64,000 nucleotides of DNA. Source: Anthoceros angustus. Lineage: Eukaryota; Streptophyta; Anthocerotopsida; Anthocerotales; Anthocerotaceae. The notes beneath the pieces are model-generated. The model was given only the letters and a program-made list of their open reading frames with translations. It did no database searches and was not told the origin of the DNA. Shown here one piece after another: positions 47,900 to 60,402 of this stretch (positions are counted from its first letter, which is position 1; every line of letters starts with the position of its first letter). The stretch is taken from contig VJWM01000126.1 in the NCBI GenBank assembly GCA_010909165.1, positions 744,001-808,000 of the forward strand, written 5' to 3'. The position numbers and the translations under genes are program-made.

Positions 47900-48490
47900 G
47901 ACGGTCCATAAGTAGGGGCACTGTCCCTACCGATGTAGGGAACAAGGTAGGGAACAAGTAGGGGACAGAGATGCGGGTAGTATGTAGGGTGACCAGGGTG
48001 GCCACATGGGTAGGATGTAGGGTAGCGGGGGCTCCCTCGGGCATTAGTTAGGTAGGTAGATCGATGTAGGGTGTAGGGAACAAGTAGGATGAGAGATGCG
48101 GTAGTATGTAGGGTGACTGTGGTGGCCCTACATGGGATGTATAGGGTGTGGCTCACGCATTAGTTAGGTAGGTAGATCGATGTAGGGAACAAGGTAGGGA
48201 ACAAGTAGGGGACAGAGATGCGGGTAGTATGTAGGGTGACCAGGGTGGCCCTATATGGGTAGGATGTAGGGTAGCAGGGGCTCCCTACGGGCATTAGTTA
48301 GGTAGGTAGATAGGTAGGATGAGAGTTTCTCCCTACCGTAGGGAGTGGCGAGGTCTCCCTACCATAGGGAGTGGTGAGGTCTCCATTAGTTAGGTAGGTA
48401 GATAGGTAGGATGAGAGTTTCTCCCTACCGTAGGGAGTGGCGAGGTTTTCCTACCTTAGGGAGTGGTGAGGTCTCCCTAAGTGGGCAACG
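47900..48490 (+). repeat. GTAGGG-rich complex tandem repeat
   Basis: Blocks such as GTAGGGAACAAGGTAGGGAA, GATGCGGGTAGTATGTAGGG and TTAGTTAGGTAGGTAGAT recur three or four times in the same order with gaps (first blocks near 47932, 48060 and 48180; the TTAGTTAGG block near 48042, 48153, 48296 and 48375). A shorter unit (CTCCCTACCGTAGGGAGTGG) closes the region near 48330-48480. Confidence 0.85.
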
Positions 48491-50044
48491 GAGGTCCAGA
48501 TAAGGCAGGTACAAACCTAGAAAGTTGCTAAAGAGGACTACATAGGCAAGGTTGTGGATAAATAGGGTATATTAGGAATAGAACATAAATATGTGGGGTA
48601 GGTAGTGTAGGGTGCTTTTATGAGGACGGTGGAAATGGTGCCACATGGCAAGGAATCAACAACGGCCTATATCAAGGAGTTTCACTGTCACTACCAAAGG
48701 GCCATGCAAGCGGGTGTGTGGGGCACTGGCACCTCAAGCCCCAGGGTCCGGAGGAAGAGCTTGTGCATGCGGGAAAGCTAGGGCAAGGACTTGGTGAGAA
48801 TGCGGTGCCTATGTGTGTGCAAGGAGAAGGAGGTGTGCGTGCATGGAGTTGTGTGAAGGGATTTGAAGCACAACTGGAAGAGGCAGCGCTGAATTTTGTG
48901 CCTAGGACCTTGCAAGGGAGAGATTTGGGCGCACATAAGGAGTCAGCTGTGAGGACATCAAGTTTGAGCTAGGTGGAGCGGGAGTGAAGAGGAAGTAAGG
49001 GAAAGGGCTGAAGTTGCTCTCTTGGTGGATTTTGTGTGTGGCAGTGAAGAAAGCTCGCAATTGTGTGTGTAGAAACCGAGGTGACAACTAGGTAGAAACG
49101 AGCAAGTGGGTGTGCCCAAGCTTGTCTTGTTTGTGCTTATCTTGAAGGGTGCAAGATGGTGAAAGGCCGCACCTAAGAAGGCAAGCTGGTTGCTAGGGAG
49201 CTGTGGAGAATGCATGCAGATGGTGCTTCCTGCATGTGGAGGCTAGGCACTTGGTGGCATTCGAGATGGTTTCAACTGACAGCCCAACACATCCGGCTGT
49301 ATATGGAAGGCCGAGGATGACTCGAGGAGGAAGAGGAAGGCATGGAGCAAGATCCGCTCACGGAGACCTTCTGCGGTGGAGGTGTGTGGAGGCGGTAGGG
49401 CGTAAGAATTGACTCACATACATCCGGGGAGGTGTAAGAAGTTGACCCTCGTCCGTGAGGGTGTGAAGTTGACTCCCACGTCGTAGGAGGTGTGAAGTTG
49501 ACCTCACGTCCGTGAGGAGGTGTGAGAGGTGGCCCCACATCCGTAGGATCACCAGGCAGCGACGCGCTGTGAGATGCCGGAGGTAATTGAAGGGGTTGGT
49601 AGCTTGAGCAGTGTGAGCTCGTTGCTGAAAATATTGGGCGTGGGATGGTGTGTGTGAGGAAATTGTGGAGGGATGGAGCGAACCACGGAAGAGCATGGGT
49701 CTCTTCTCCACCAAGCTTAGATTTCATGATGTGGAGTGTGTGGCCTCGGAGGAGCCAAATGGAATAGTGCGGAGCAACGTTATGGAGTCAATGCGCGAGG
49801 CAAGTGGAGGATTTATGGTAGATTGGTTAGGATTTGGAGTGAGAACTCTTAGGATTTTGGCGCTGTGATTGTTTGTTACTCATTGTTAAAATAGGAGATT
49901 GGAGAGTTTTCTAGTGATTGTCATGATGACTGAAAGAGTGGGTAGTGATTTTAATGCTGGCTGGCGGCTATTAGTTTATAAAGTGGTTGAGGAAGAACGA
50001 GTGGAAAATGGGGAGGTGTGGCCAAGGAGGCCTTGTATGAGCCC

Positions 50045-50052
50045 TATATAAG
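50045..50052 (+). promoter_or_regulatory. candidate TATA box in LTR-like sequence
   Basis: TATATAAG is followed about 30-60 bases later by sequence typical of retrotransposon LTR leaders, but no matching second LTR was found. A weak call. Confidence 0.25.
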
Positions 50053-50552
50053 GGGCAGGTTTTGAAAGAAAAATATCGTCTTGCTGGCTCCCAAACTCAG
50101 GTCCTTTGCTCCTTGTAGAGGATTTAATTGCTAACGCGATTGTCCGTAGAGAGGAGTTTGCGGTGGTCGGAGTGCTTGGCGGAGGGCTCGGCTCCTGCGG
50201 GCGCTCTGGTGTTACCCTTGTGAATGGTTCGTGAAATTGCTTTGCTTTGGGTGTGTGGCGATGCCCAAGGAACTCTCGAGGGTAGACTTGGAAAGACTCA
50301 CAGGTTCTCATTGTAGGTGCAAACTCATAGCAACGCCCAAGGAAGAACTTGTTGGCTTGTAGGCGACAGCCCAGGCGGCCGTGAGGGCGAGCTAGGGCCA
50401 TTGAGCTAAGGTTAGATTAGGAGGATGAGGAGTTGAGTTGAGGTGAGTGTTGGAGGAGAATGTGGGCTGAATGTTGAGTAAAGGGTAGGTAGAGATTAGG
50501 AGTGAAGAGGCCCAAGTCGGAGCCTAGGAGGTCTCGCTCACGGGCTGCATAA

Positions 50553-50662
50553 GCGTTCAAGACACGGACAAACTATGTGTAAAAAGCGTTCACAATAACG
50601 CACCCTTTTAAACAAACCTACACATACGCGCATCTTAAGACTATTCAAAAACTGTCAATGGC
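50553..50662 (+). repeat. 110-bp block A, outer copy next to the left LTR
   Basis: This block (GCGTTCAAGACACGGACAAA through ATTCAAAAACTGTCAATGG) is repeated at 51133-51243 with about 90% similarity by eye. The two copies bracket the left LTR of the gypsy element; no copy adjoins the right LTR. Confidence 0.85.
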
Positions 50663-51109
50663 AAAATTTCATTTCAGTCTGGATGTGGAGTCCACCTCGC
50701 TCACCCGCACTTCCCTAGAGCTATCGCTATGCAAGGAAACCTCAAATGCCACGTTTGGGATCCGTATGGTCGCTTCTAGAACAAACATCAGCAATCCGCC
50801 CTCCGATTGTTGGCCATCTTATCTTGCGCTCGCGTGCCTTCCTCGCCACATGCGCCCGCGGCGCCTTGACACCTCACGACGACAGACGATGCATCCCGTG
50901 GCGGTCGATACGCGTGATCACGGGTGATCATGATGTTGACACCCGCCATCCGCGGCGTTTGGCCATCCTCACAACCTGACGCATGTCATTGCATGCACAT
51001 CCATCATGCATGCCCATCGTGTGTGCATGTCCATAAGCGGGCATACATGCCATATTCATGCACATACATGCACCCACATACCCCTTCACATGTCATTTCA
51101 TCGGTGGCA
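50659..51109 (-). repeat. 3' LTR (left end in window)
   Basis: Matches the right LTR over its length, sharing for example AACCTCAAATGCCACGTTTG, TGGTCGCTTCTAGAACAAAC and GATCACGGGTGATCATGATG. Differences are mainly small indels. Confidence 0.85.
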
Positions 51110-51132
51110 TGGCGGTGCGCCATCGTCGCATA

Positions 51133-51243
51133 GCGTTCAAGACACACGGACAAACTATGTGTAAAACGTTCACAATAACCCGCACCCAAACAAACCTACA
51201 CATGCAAAGCGCATCTTAAGACTATTCAAAAACTGTCAATGGC
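51133..51243 (+). repeat. 110-bp block A, inner copy
   Basis: Second copy of the block at 50553-50662, lying just inside the left LTR on the element-body side. Confidence 0.85.
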
Positions 51244-53399
51244 CCCCCTGCCCAAGTAGCGGCTGCCATTGCCTGCTGAAGTAGCACTTGGGCATCATAT
51301 CCCATAAAACCTTCTATAGAAACGCCGAAACATACTATCTTGAAGTTGGGGCTGAGAAGGGCACTCATACTGCGGCCCTGGGCCAATAAAGCTGCCACCG
51401 CCTCTCTTGGGGGGTATTCGATCCACTTGTGCCTTCCCGCCGCCGTTCTCGCTCGATGGCGAGCCATAAGTTCTTCTTCCTCATCATCAGCTAAGCTCGT
51501 TTAACTCGCCATCCGTGGCCCATTCAAGCCATTCATAGTCGCTTTCGCACTGGTGCGTAAATAATCACCGACGTTGTGGTTGAGCAAGTACCAAGACTCG
51601 GTAGGCTCATCCCATTCTAGAATTCTCGTCTAAGCAAACAGCGGTAAAAAGCTCTGGGTAGCCTATGGCGTCATCCCCGCTTTCTCCCGATGTAAATGAC
51701 TAAGCCACACCTTCAAATCACAAACTGCGGTGTTTCTCCTGCTTATACATCAAAACCCTTCCTTGGGCGGTGATCAAACACCGATGCATAAAGAGGTGAT
51801 GCTCCAATTTGCGAAATGCCCTTCATGTAGCTAGTCCACACGCGCCTATTCATTCCCTCGCAAGTTCAAACAAATCCTTGTGGTCATATGGAAAATTTTC
51901 GACCTTGCAAGTCTCATGATGAGACTCACAGAAAAATGCCTGTAATTGGAATGTCTCCGGGTTTGCTGTGCCTGATATTTGCGAACCGGGAGTACGCCAC
52001 TTATCTTCCCATGGCCGCTCGAAATTGGGGCACACTATGATGCATCCTGCGGTGTCTTACATGTGTGATCCGCCTTGATCCATTGTCACACCTCTACACA
52101 CACCACAGCCTCCCGGCCGGGTCACAGTCACAATTCTCACCCGCCCGCCAAAGATGCGGTGAAGACTTGTTAGTGGCTTTTTCACGAGCCAACCTGGTGT
52201 CGGCCAACTCACCTGAACAACCGGCTCACAAGGCGCGATTGTCGTGACAAGGCTCTCAACTACCAGGTTGTGAGCTTGTCTCTTCCCGAATCGAAGCGAC
52301 CTCAATCCAGATGACCAACAAATCACCTTGATGCGATGCCACGCGCGATCCGTTCCTCATGATGCCGATGCTTCGCCGTGCCTGCGCCTGATGACCTCCT
52401 ATCGCCAACGCCGCCCACCTTGTGTTTCAATTTGCACGATGCTTAGTTTGCGCCTGTCCCATCATGTGCGCCTCAATGCCTTAGTGCGGAACCTCTCGGC
52501 TATTTCTACACCGATAACCTAACCCTTTGAACAAGTATGACCCCATTTCTGTAGGGCTTCAAACACTCATCTCGTTGTATTGCCATCATCCAAAACATCT
52601 ACCCCACTCATGCTCGTTGCCCGCTGCCGCGAACGGGCGCTGTACGTAGACCCTATTGGGTCGTGGTTGGCGAACTTGCAACATTCATGAGGCACCCACC
52701 GCCCCCACCACTTGATTTGCTTGTGGATGAGCACACCGTGAACCATTCACCGTCCGGAATTGTTCGAGTGGCGGCCGCAAGAAAACGTGATACCCTCCGC
52801 TGCATTTGTCACAAAGCAACATCACCGTGATCGCGAACGTGACCGCAGAACTCACAAGGCAGATCAATCGGTGGTTTCCATGCTGCTTGCGCTCTTGTGT
52901 CGAGATTGGGCACGGTGCCGTGTGCATGCTCTTTGCACCGACGCCCATCTTGCCCTTCCAACTCAATCACCCTTGCTCACCGACGTGGACTACTCGCAGG
53001 ATCAAACGGCTCACATCTAAAGTAGTTGAGGGTCGATGCAGTAAACGTCGCCGCCTCAAACTTCCTTGCTTTGGGTTTCGATCCTCCCGTGAATGCATAT
53101 CAAGTTGGTCCCGATGTTGGGCTATAGCAAGATTATCCATGGCCATCACACGTTGAAAGAGCTTGCTCTTGCTTGCACCGACAAACATCCCATAGGATCC
53201 GTGCCGCCCACGGCTTGGAGTAAGTGTCGCCACTATGTTGTTGGCATGATTGCATTTCGCCAAACATGATGTAGTAGGATGAAGTTACTGCCGCTTACAC
53301 CCGATTCGATATCCTAGAGCTACATAAGGCAATAGCTCGTCCCCAAAGAATCGGGTTCTATCTCCATACAATATTTGCAGAGAGTCCTTGAAGGTTCGG

Positions 53400-53728
53400 A
53401 CTAAACGCCCGCCAACCCATCGCTGGGTGATCCGGGAGGTTCGCGTGATCTATCGTTCGATCCAGGCTTGAAACTCTCCTCGAAACTCATTGCCTTGGTC
53501 CTTAACACCAAAGACATGACAGAGAACACATTGCAAAACGCCCGCGGTATATATTGCGAACTCGAGGCGTAAAGGCCAACTCCACCCACTTCGAAATGTT
53601 CGATCATCAACATACAATGTCTCTGCTCGCCGTGACTGGTAGTTCGGCAGATCAAGACCATCAAGATGTCGAAGCACGTGCAACACCACATCTTGGAGAA
53701 TGCCTCTTATCGCATCACACGCGCACAT
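53400..53728 (-). pseudogene. integrase core remnant of the gypsy element
   Basis: A short minus-strand frame carries GNEFRGEFQAWIE, the block around the second catalytic Asp region of gypsy integrases, preceded by fragments typical of the strand before it. Frames are interrupted on both sides by small deletions. Confidence 0.7.
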
Positions 53729-54124
53729 TTGGCCACCACCTTTTCAACGCTCGATACCCACCGAAAAGTACGCATTTTCAACATATGATGAGTCTTCACT
53801 CCAAAGTGGCCAAGCGTGACATGTACCTTGGTCACCAATTGCCTCCTTCTCCTATGGGTGGTACTTCCTTGAGCACTCCACGATCCGTGACCCACACCTT
53901 ACCGCTTTCAAGTGTAACGCGATTTTCCGTTGTAGTTTTTGCGTGAGGCATGTGGACTGTCCATCCTGTAGCGTTGATAGCTTGCTCATTCTTCCATATG
54001 TCTCTTCCTCCATTGCCTTCCATCTTCCCTGGAGACATTAGGCCATGTAATAACCGGGGCATGCTTTGAATGAGTTTAAAGTCCCGCCTTGCTCCACACA
54101 TCTCCTTTGTCGCACATTGGGTTT

Positions 54125-54430
54125 CTACCGAGACCGTGGCATTGAGATGCACTTTACCCGCTCGCACAATCGCATGTCATATTCGACAAGAAAAGCCCAT
54201 CGGGCAAGTTTTCCACTCATATTTGTCATCAGCCGGTGAAGGCTGATGATCCGTGATGTTGAAAGCTCCGACCAACAAATACACTCGAAATGTAAAACCG
54301 CCCAAACCGCAGCTGTGCATTCCCCTTCATACGATGAGTAGTTTGCTTCCAGCATTGTTGGACCTACTTGCATATGCGACAACTCGCTCCTTTCCTTCTT
54401 CACCGGCCAGATACCAAGACCAGCCACTCC
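54125..54430 (-). pseudogene. RNase H remnant of the gypsy element
   Basis: The frame shows NYSSYEGECTAAVWAVLHF and later GKLARWAFLVEYD, the paired hallmark motifs of gypsy RNase H. The TDHQPL-type motif between them is only found in another frame, showing small deletions. Confidence 0.8.
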
Positions 54431-54699
54431 AGTATATAAGACAAATGGCTTATCAAAATCAGCCTTTTGAGCATTGGCCTTCCGCTTGGTTCTTCAACTC
54501 CAAGCCTTCCTGCTTGTCCCCATCGCCAAGGCACTCCCTTCTTGAGCAATTCATACAAGTTTGCATATGTCGCTCATATTTCGGACAAACCATAGTAATT
54601 GACAAGTCCCAAATGCCCTTAAAGAATGTCTCTAGGCCGGGCATGAGATCAATTGCCCGCACCTTGGCCACCGAGGCAACACCCCACCGAACTATCTTA

Positions 54700-55300
54700 T
54701 GCCCTGTACTCTATCTCCTTGTAAGCAAACTTGCATTTCTTTGGGTGTGCCTTCAACTCGATTTGGCCAATCTTTGCAGAAATCTCAAGGTGTTGGAGAT
54801 GTTCTTCCAGTCACATCGAACACTAAGATGTCATCGATGTAACATCTTACAAACGATCCCCTCAGAATTCCAAATCACCACCCCGAAAATAAATGGATGC
54901 GTTTTCAAACCAAATGGCATTGTTTCCCACTCCCACACCTGGTCCTTACCCCAAAACGGTCTTGCACTTGTCTCTTTCTTCGATGACTATTTGATTGAAT
55001 CGACCGAAATCCAATGTAGTGAAATACTTGGCCTCCCAATGGCATCAAAGATTTCATCCTGGCATGGGATATCGCTCCATGGGTGTCACCTCATTCAAAG
55101 CACGATAGTCTCCACACATCCTTCCGCTGCTCCATTCGCCATTCTCGTCCTTTTAAGAATACAGCTTGCCGCAAAGATATTGCGGTGGTAGACTGATTAG
55201 TCCAGCCGCCACTCCTTGCATCTCTATCCACAATGTCCCACTCCATGGGACTCAATGCTTTCGTCAAACATCGGTTCATTGTGGTGATCTTGAACTTGAT
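54700..55300 (-). pseudogene. reverse transcriptase remnant of the gypsy element
   Basis: Minus-strand translation in shifting frames recovers RT hallmarks in order: DEIFDAIGRP, an E-W-E-T-M-P-F-G-L-K-type block, CYIDDILVFD (the Y-x-D-D catalytic box, near 54835) and a following GH-type block before RNase H. Frameshifts occur roughly every 50-100 bases. Confidence 0.75.
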
Positions 55301-57749
55301 ACGATATCATCATTCAAAACGCGAAGGTGTGCCGATTCCGCAAAGATATCCCGAATCTTCTCGTTGATCGACTTCTTCTAACTCTTCGCATATCTGCCAC
55401 TCATGTGTTGAGTTTACTGCTGTTCTCTTGTCGCCACGCATCCGTATGACCTCCTTTGTGCCAGATTGGAAACTCGCCTTCTTCGATAGCGCATATCACC
55501 TCCGCCTTGCACATATCTATTTGTGTGGCGGACCCACGTTCAACACCCATTGCAGGTGGATCAAACGCTTGACCCAAAGAACTTGCATCGATATGAAATG
55601 CCCGCGTGATGGTCCGTCGCATCAAACCCCATGGCCTTTCGGCTCCATCACGTGGGCTCACCTCATTTCCAGCGAGATCCACCACGGTGCCCCCGCCTCC
55701 GAAGGCATAAGATTGGGCGCCTTACAGTGTGGGCCAGCCCTTCGGCTTCCCAACCTTATTTACGGAAATCGTGGAGGTTTGTCCATCTTCCGCACGTGAT
55801 GCCCGCCTCTTCTAAGATGTCATCCACATATTGTTTTCCGGGTTTGGTCAACTCACGGTTGCTCGAGAACCTCTACACGTCACGTTTGTCCAAAAACCGC
55901 CCGGTGGGCATATGAGCCCGCTTTGCAGCATCAATAATGAATTCCTCTCCTATCCAACCTCGAGCTGCTCGTAGCCTCCTCACATGTTCACGCTTTATCG
56001 AATGCTCCGCATTTTTCCGACGCAGCCAAGTGGGATTGATTGAAACTTCCTTCGTAATCCTGACACGCCCACTTCCACACCGTCCACAACCGCCCTCGAA
56101 AGCCCATTCCCATCCTGTAAAGATATCGACCGGGCACTGACCGCTTCCGCTGCTTCCTACCAATCGACATCATGGGGTAACTCGCTCGACATCCCTTCAC
56201 CGCCTCCATGCTTAGTAGTCCGGATACCCTTTGCATCCCGATAATCCTAGATTTGGCTCGCAGCGTGCCTTCTCGCCCACTTCAACACACGTGTATTTCC
56301 TCACCGTATTCCACTCTTCAATACCGCTCAAGCTTCAAGCCATCGATCCCCGAACACGCTCCATGAGGTGTATACTCGCCAGTTGCCACCGAATCACATC
56401 CGTATTGATCCTTAAAGCGGTACGGCTCCCAACTGGCAAACATTTTTCGGACACACGGTGGCCCGCCACACCTTCGCTTTGTCGGGTGAGCTCCCAAAGC
56501 TTTCGACAAGGGGTTTTTTTACATCATACACCCACGCTTTGACGCCTCCTGCTCCTCTTCCACGAGTTCGAGTTTCTTCCACACCACTTGTGCACAATGT
56601 CGCCAGAGCCGTGAATGCAATCATGCTCTCTCGATGTCGCCTCATATCAAGCGGATCCCGGCCACTTGTGTGAAGTCCCCATCCCGCCACCGCGGCCTAT
56701 AAAATGCTCGAGTAACGGATCTACCCCCATTGCCGGCCGCGTGGCATCATCCCCAAGTAGCATCGTAATTCCTTGCGTTAGACACCAAGCAATGAACTTC
56801 GATGAGGCATCTTCCCGGCTTGAACTCTATGGCTCACGGTCATTCCCATCACGTTCCTTGGTTCCCGCAGATGTGGTAATGTGCACTTCACATGGCTTAA
56901 GCTTATCCGATAGCTGAGAGCCTTCTGTACCCGTGCCCCAACACTGGGTCCGCTGTATCCACCAACACATGGGGGCAAAGCCGTTGACCGTTACCTCCCG
57001 ACCTTGATTATTGACCATGGCAATGCCTCCTTTGCCCCGTGCTTGGCTTGAGTGATCCCCGTGGCCGACGCATCATCCCATCGCGCCCGGACTCCTTTTG
57101 TATCCAGCCTTCATGGCTCGCTTAAACGCGTCTTGACTCCCGTGATCACGAAGCTCATCACGGCACATCCATCACCTTCTCGAGCATAAGTTCAGACCGG
57201 GTGATTTCTCTCAGACGTCCTGTTCCTCCCGGTCTTCTTCATCGCCTAAAGGATTTGGGCATCTTGAGTGATTCCTTTCCTCACCCTTCTTTCTTCGCAC
57301 TGCTCCCGTGTCACGCTTAGTCCGCTCATCCTCGTGGCCATTGGCCATTAGCGCATACACCTCGGATCCGAATCATAATCCTCGTGATAGCAACCGAGCT
57401 TCTGCTTACACTCATGGCTAGCTTTTCTTGCACTGTGCACCTCATCGAGCCGCTGGTGTACCTCTGATTTTGCCTTGGCAAGACATCCGCTCCACAACCC
57501 CTTTGGCTTAAATTCGGATGAGCTGCCGCCCGTATGTCCGGTTTTGGCACACGTTCGCATTGCTCCTTCTCCTTCCCCCAACCCGATACTCACACTGAGG
57601 CCTTGCGGCCCCCCAAGACATTTCACCGTGGCGTGGTGGCTGTTGTGTTCCTTGGGGAATTCATGTGTTCACTGAGTGTGGCCATTAGTTCTTCCTTGAA
57701 ACCTTGGGTTGTTCATGGCATCTCTCCTCTCACCGCATTGTGCTCCCAA

Positions 57750-58479
57750 GCACTTGTCACCGCGTCGCCTTCATGACCCGCTCGGCCATCTCATAGGCTT
57801 GTTCTAGCTCGTAGTCGGCACCATGCATCATGTGCAGGAAATTAGCAATCACTCTTCTTTGTCTTCCCAAGATGTAGATCTGGGCGGCTTCCCGCATCGT
57901 CTTCACACGCGTGTCTTTCACCAATTGCCTCAGCCTCAAATAGGCGGATCCGAGAGGTTCGATGGCTTGATGGTGAACTCGACAACTCCCGAATCTTCTC
58001 TATAGAGGCTACGGAAACATTTCCGAATTTGGAGAACATTTCGCTCACGTATGTGATGGCATCGCCAGTGAACTGGACGACTCCTCTCCATCTCAACATC
58101 TTCTTGGCCATTCTTGCCCCGCGAGCCCGCGATCCTCGCAAGATCTCGATCCTTGCGCCGGTAGCAAGTCGGCCTCTCCGCAAGAAACGTGCTCATCTTC
58201 CTTAGTGCCATTTGGAATTGACTTGTACTTGAGCACCATCTCATCGATTGCCCACCTGAACTTTTCCTCAAAATCAGCCAACGACATGCTGCCATGTCTG
58301 CCGGTGAACACATCATTTTTACTAGGCGCTATCTCGTATTCCATTCCGACTCCACTACCACTCTCTTCAAATGCTATGGATCGGATGGGACTATACACCC
58401 TCTCAATCTGACCACTTGGCTTATGGACTGAGGATATGTGACGAGCCTGAGTAGGAGTAAACTCGTTGTCCACCTGCAT
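57750..58479 (-). pseudogene. gag-like remnant of the gypsy element
   Basis: The frame at 58479-58093 includes FTGRHGSMSLADFEEKF and a Lys/Asp-rich continuation, and the frame at 57939-57757 reads as a helical, charged segment. Position just inside the 5' LTR and overall character fit a gypsy gag; there is no specific catalytic motif to confirm it. Confidence 0.5.
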
Positions 58480-58820
58480 CGCAAAACACCATTACCTTAC
58501 TAATCCCTTCCTCCGCGAGAAACTATGTATGGCATGTCATCAAAGTTAGTGTTGGCTCCTTCCGTCAATCGCCCAACCATGAGAGTCATCAATCACTTCA
58601 TCCCACAACCTCCGCCACAAATATGCGGGTTCTAGTTCGCCAAATGCAAAATGGACCGACCATAAAACAACACCGAGTAGTCTACAGACCCTCATCTTCA
58701 CCATGGACTTATCTCAGTTCCACTCCCTCCGTGATGTCCTTGAGTTCCCTTCACAAAGACCGCCTCGCTAAGCCGTTATCACCTTGCTTGCACGCCACCG
58801 CGATCCAAATTAAGGGACTG

Positions 58821-59261
58821 TGCAAAATTTCATTTGCGGATGTGAGTCCAACCGCTCACCAAGACTTAGAGCTATCGCTGCAAGGAAACCTCAAATGCCA
58901 CGTTTGGGATCCGTATGGTCGCTTCTAGAACAAACATTAATCCGCCTCCGCTCCGATTGTTGGCCATCTTATCTTGCCTAAGTGCCGGCGTTTTCCTCGC
59001 CACACCGCTGGCGCCTTGACACCTCCTCGACGGACGATGCCTCCCGTAACGCGATTCCCGCATCGCCGTGATCACGGGTGATCATGATGTTGACACCCGC
59101 CATCCACGCGCGTAGGCCATCCTCACAACCTCTGACGCATGTCATTGCATGCCTTCCATCATGCATGCCCATCGTGCTTGCATGTCCATGATACATGCCA
59201 TATTCATGACACATACATGCACCCACATACCTTTCACATGTCATTTTATCAGGTGGTGGCA
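58821..59261 (-). repeat. 5' LTR (right end in window)
   Basis: About 441 bp, matching 50659-51109. In minus-strand sense it runs from TGCCACC to TTTTGCA. Confidence 0.85.
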
Positions 59262-60402
59262 TGACAGTCCCAACTGCACTCAAACCGAGAAGCTGGCTAA
59301 GGTCTCAAAATCACGGGTGGAGGTCGCGGCTACATGTAGGGGGTCCCTATGTGTGGGCGATGGACCCTGGCCAGAGGTGGGACCTAATCGAGGATGTCGC
59401 TAGTAGGTCCGTGAGCTGAGATCCCACGGCTGAGGGTGTGTGGACGCCCACAGGAGTTTTGTGGGCGCGCCAAAGTTGTAGTGGAGCGCCAGGCCCCGAA
59501 GCTGAGAGAGGCCTTGAACTAGGGCGAGTAATCTATGTCACCGCCAGTGCAACCTACCGTGGTAGGATGCGCCTCTGCCGTTGGGATAGGTGTCTCCTCC
59601 TCACGAGGGAATGAGGTGTGGCCGCCCACCGCTGCTGGATCTCCTACAACTCTCCACAAGTGGTAGGAGGGGTAGGCCCTACAATTGTTTGTTGGTTGTA
59701 GGTCCCGAGGCGGCGATTCGATGGAGGCCGTAGCAGGAGCCGCGCGTCTTTGCCGAGTGGTGGTTGAGGATGTGCCAATTGTGGGAAGGCGATGGAAAGG
59801 AATAGTGGAAGATCACGGGTGGTGAAGTCGCTGCAACGTGAGGGGGTCCCACGTGTGTAGCTCCCGACATCAGCCGTAGAGTGTGGACCTATAGTCGAGG
59901 GGTGTTTGTAGGTCTAGAAGCGGTGATTGACGAAAGACTCTGGAGGCGTGGTTGCTATCTCAGGAGTGAGTTGAGGTTGCTCCACTGTGTGAGGGAGCTT
60001 GGGGTGTGAAGAGGTGTGTGGTTTGTGCCTTGGATGCTGGACCGACAAACAAGAGTCTCATGGGACGAAACCTATTGTATAGCGACAAGGATAAGTGTGG
60101 TCACTAGAGGGTGAATCCTGAGATCCGCCTCCCACAACCAAGCACCAACTAACGTCGTCCCCATTTCTTCGTGCCCATGGTGATGCTCAATTGTTTGATG
60201 CTCCTTCTCTTCCAAATGTCTAACTTCAAGACGGTCGCTAGTGCCCTTGCATCACAGGTGTATATCAGCCAGGCTGGGATGTATGTGCACCGGCCCACCC
60301 TCCTCCTCACATGCCGCAGTTCTGCAGCCTGCAGCCATAGCATGTGCGGGGCAGCAGTGGAGGAGGGTTCCACGGTCTCCACCGAGCTCACCCGATCCTA
60401 AT
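59262..60402. other. intergenic sequence with a weak internal duplication
   Basis: Related segments occur near 59311-59355 and 59814-59860 (CACGGGTGG...GTCGC...AGGGGGTCCC) and near 59697-59720 and 59907-59930 (TAGGTCCCGAGGCGGCGATT-like), pointing to an old duplication. No gene is supportable. Confidence 0.45.

Larger units (their letters stand above)
44347..50658. other. repeat-dominated intergenic region
   Basis: No supportable gene. It contains, in order, a 300-bp direct repeat pair, an extremely GC-rich island (45.95-46.56 kb), sequence that may derive from a copia-like gag (a short frame after 46600 with a W-x-x-K-V-W-A-L-Y-F-L pattern, weak), a tetranucleotide/dinucleotide microsatellite, GTAGGG-rich complex repeats, and G/T-rich DNA with small minisatellites (for example 49420-49560, unit GAGGTGTGAAGTTGACC-like). 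A TATATAAG at 50045-50052 sits in an LTR-like context. Confidence 0.55.
50659..59261 (-). mobile_element. decayed Ty3/gypsy LTR retrotransposon
   Basis: Two direct repeats of about 450 bp (50659-51109 and 58821-59261) with TG...CA-type ends in minus-strand sense (TGCCACC...TTTTGCA) bound an 8.6-kb element. Minus-strand remnants run in the Ty3/gypsy order: gag-like near 58.1-58.5 kb, reverse transcriptase near 55.3-54.7 kb, RNase H near 54.4-54.1 kb and integrase near 53.7-53.4 kb. Every domain is broken by many small deletions, so no long ORF remains and the copy cannot be autonomous. No clear target-site duplication is visible, and no standard TGG primer-binding site directly follows the right (5') LTR. 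Confidence 0.85.
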
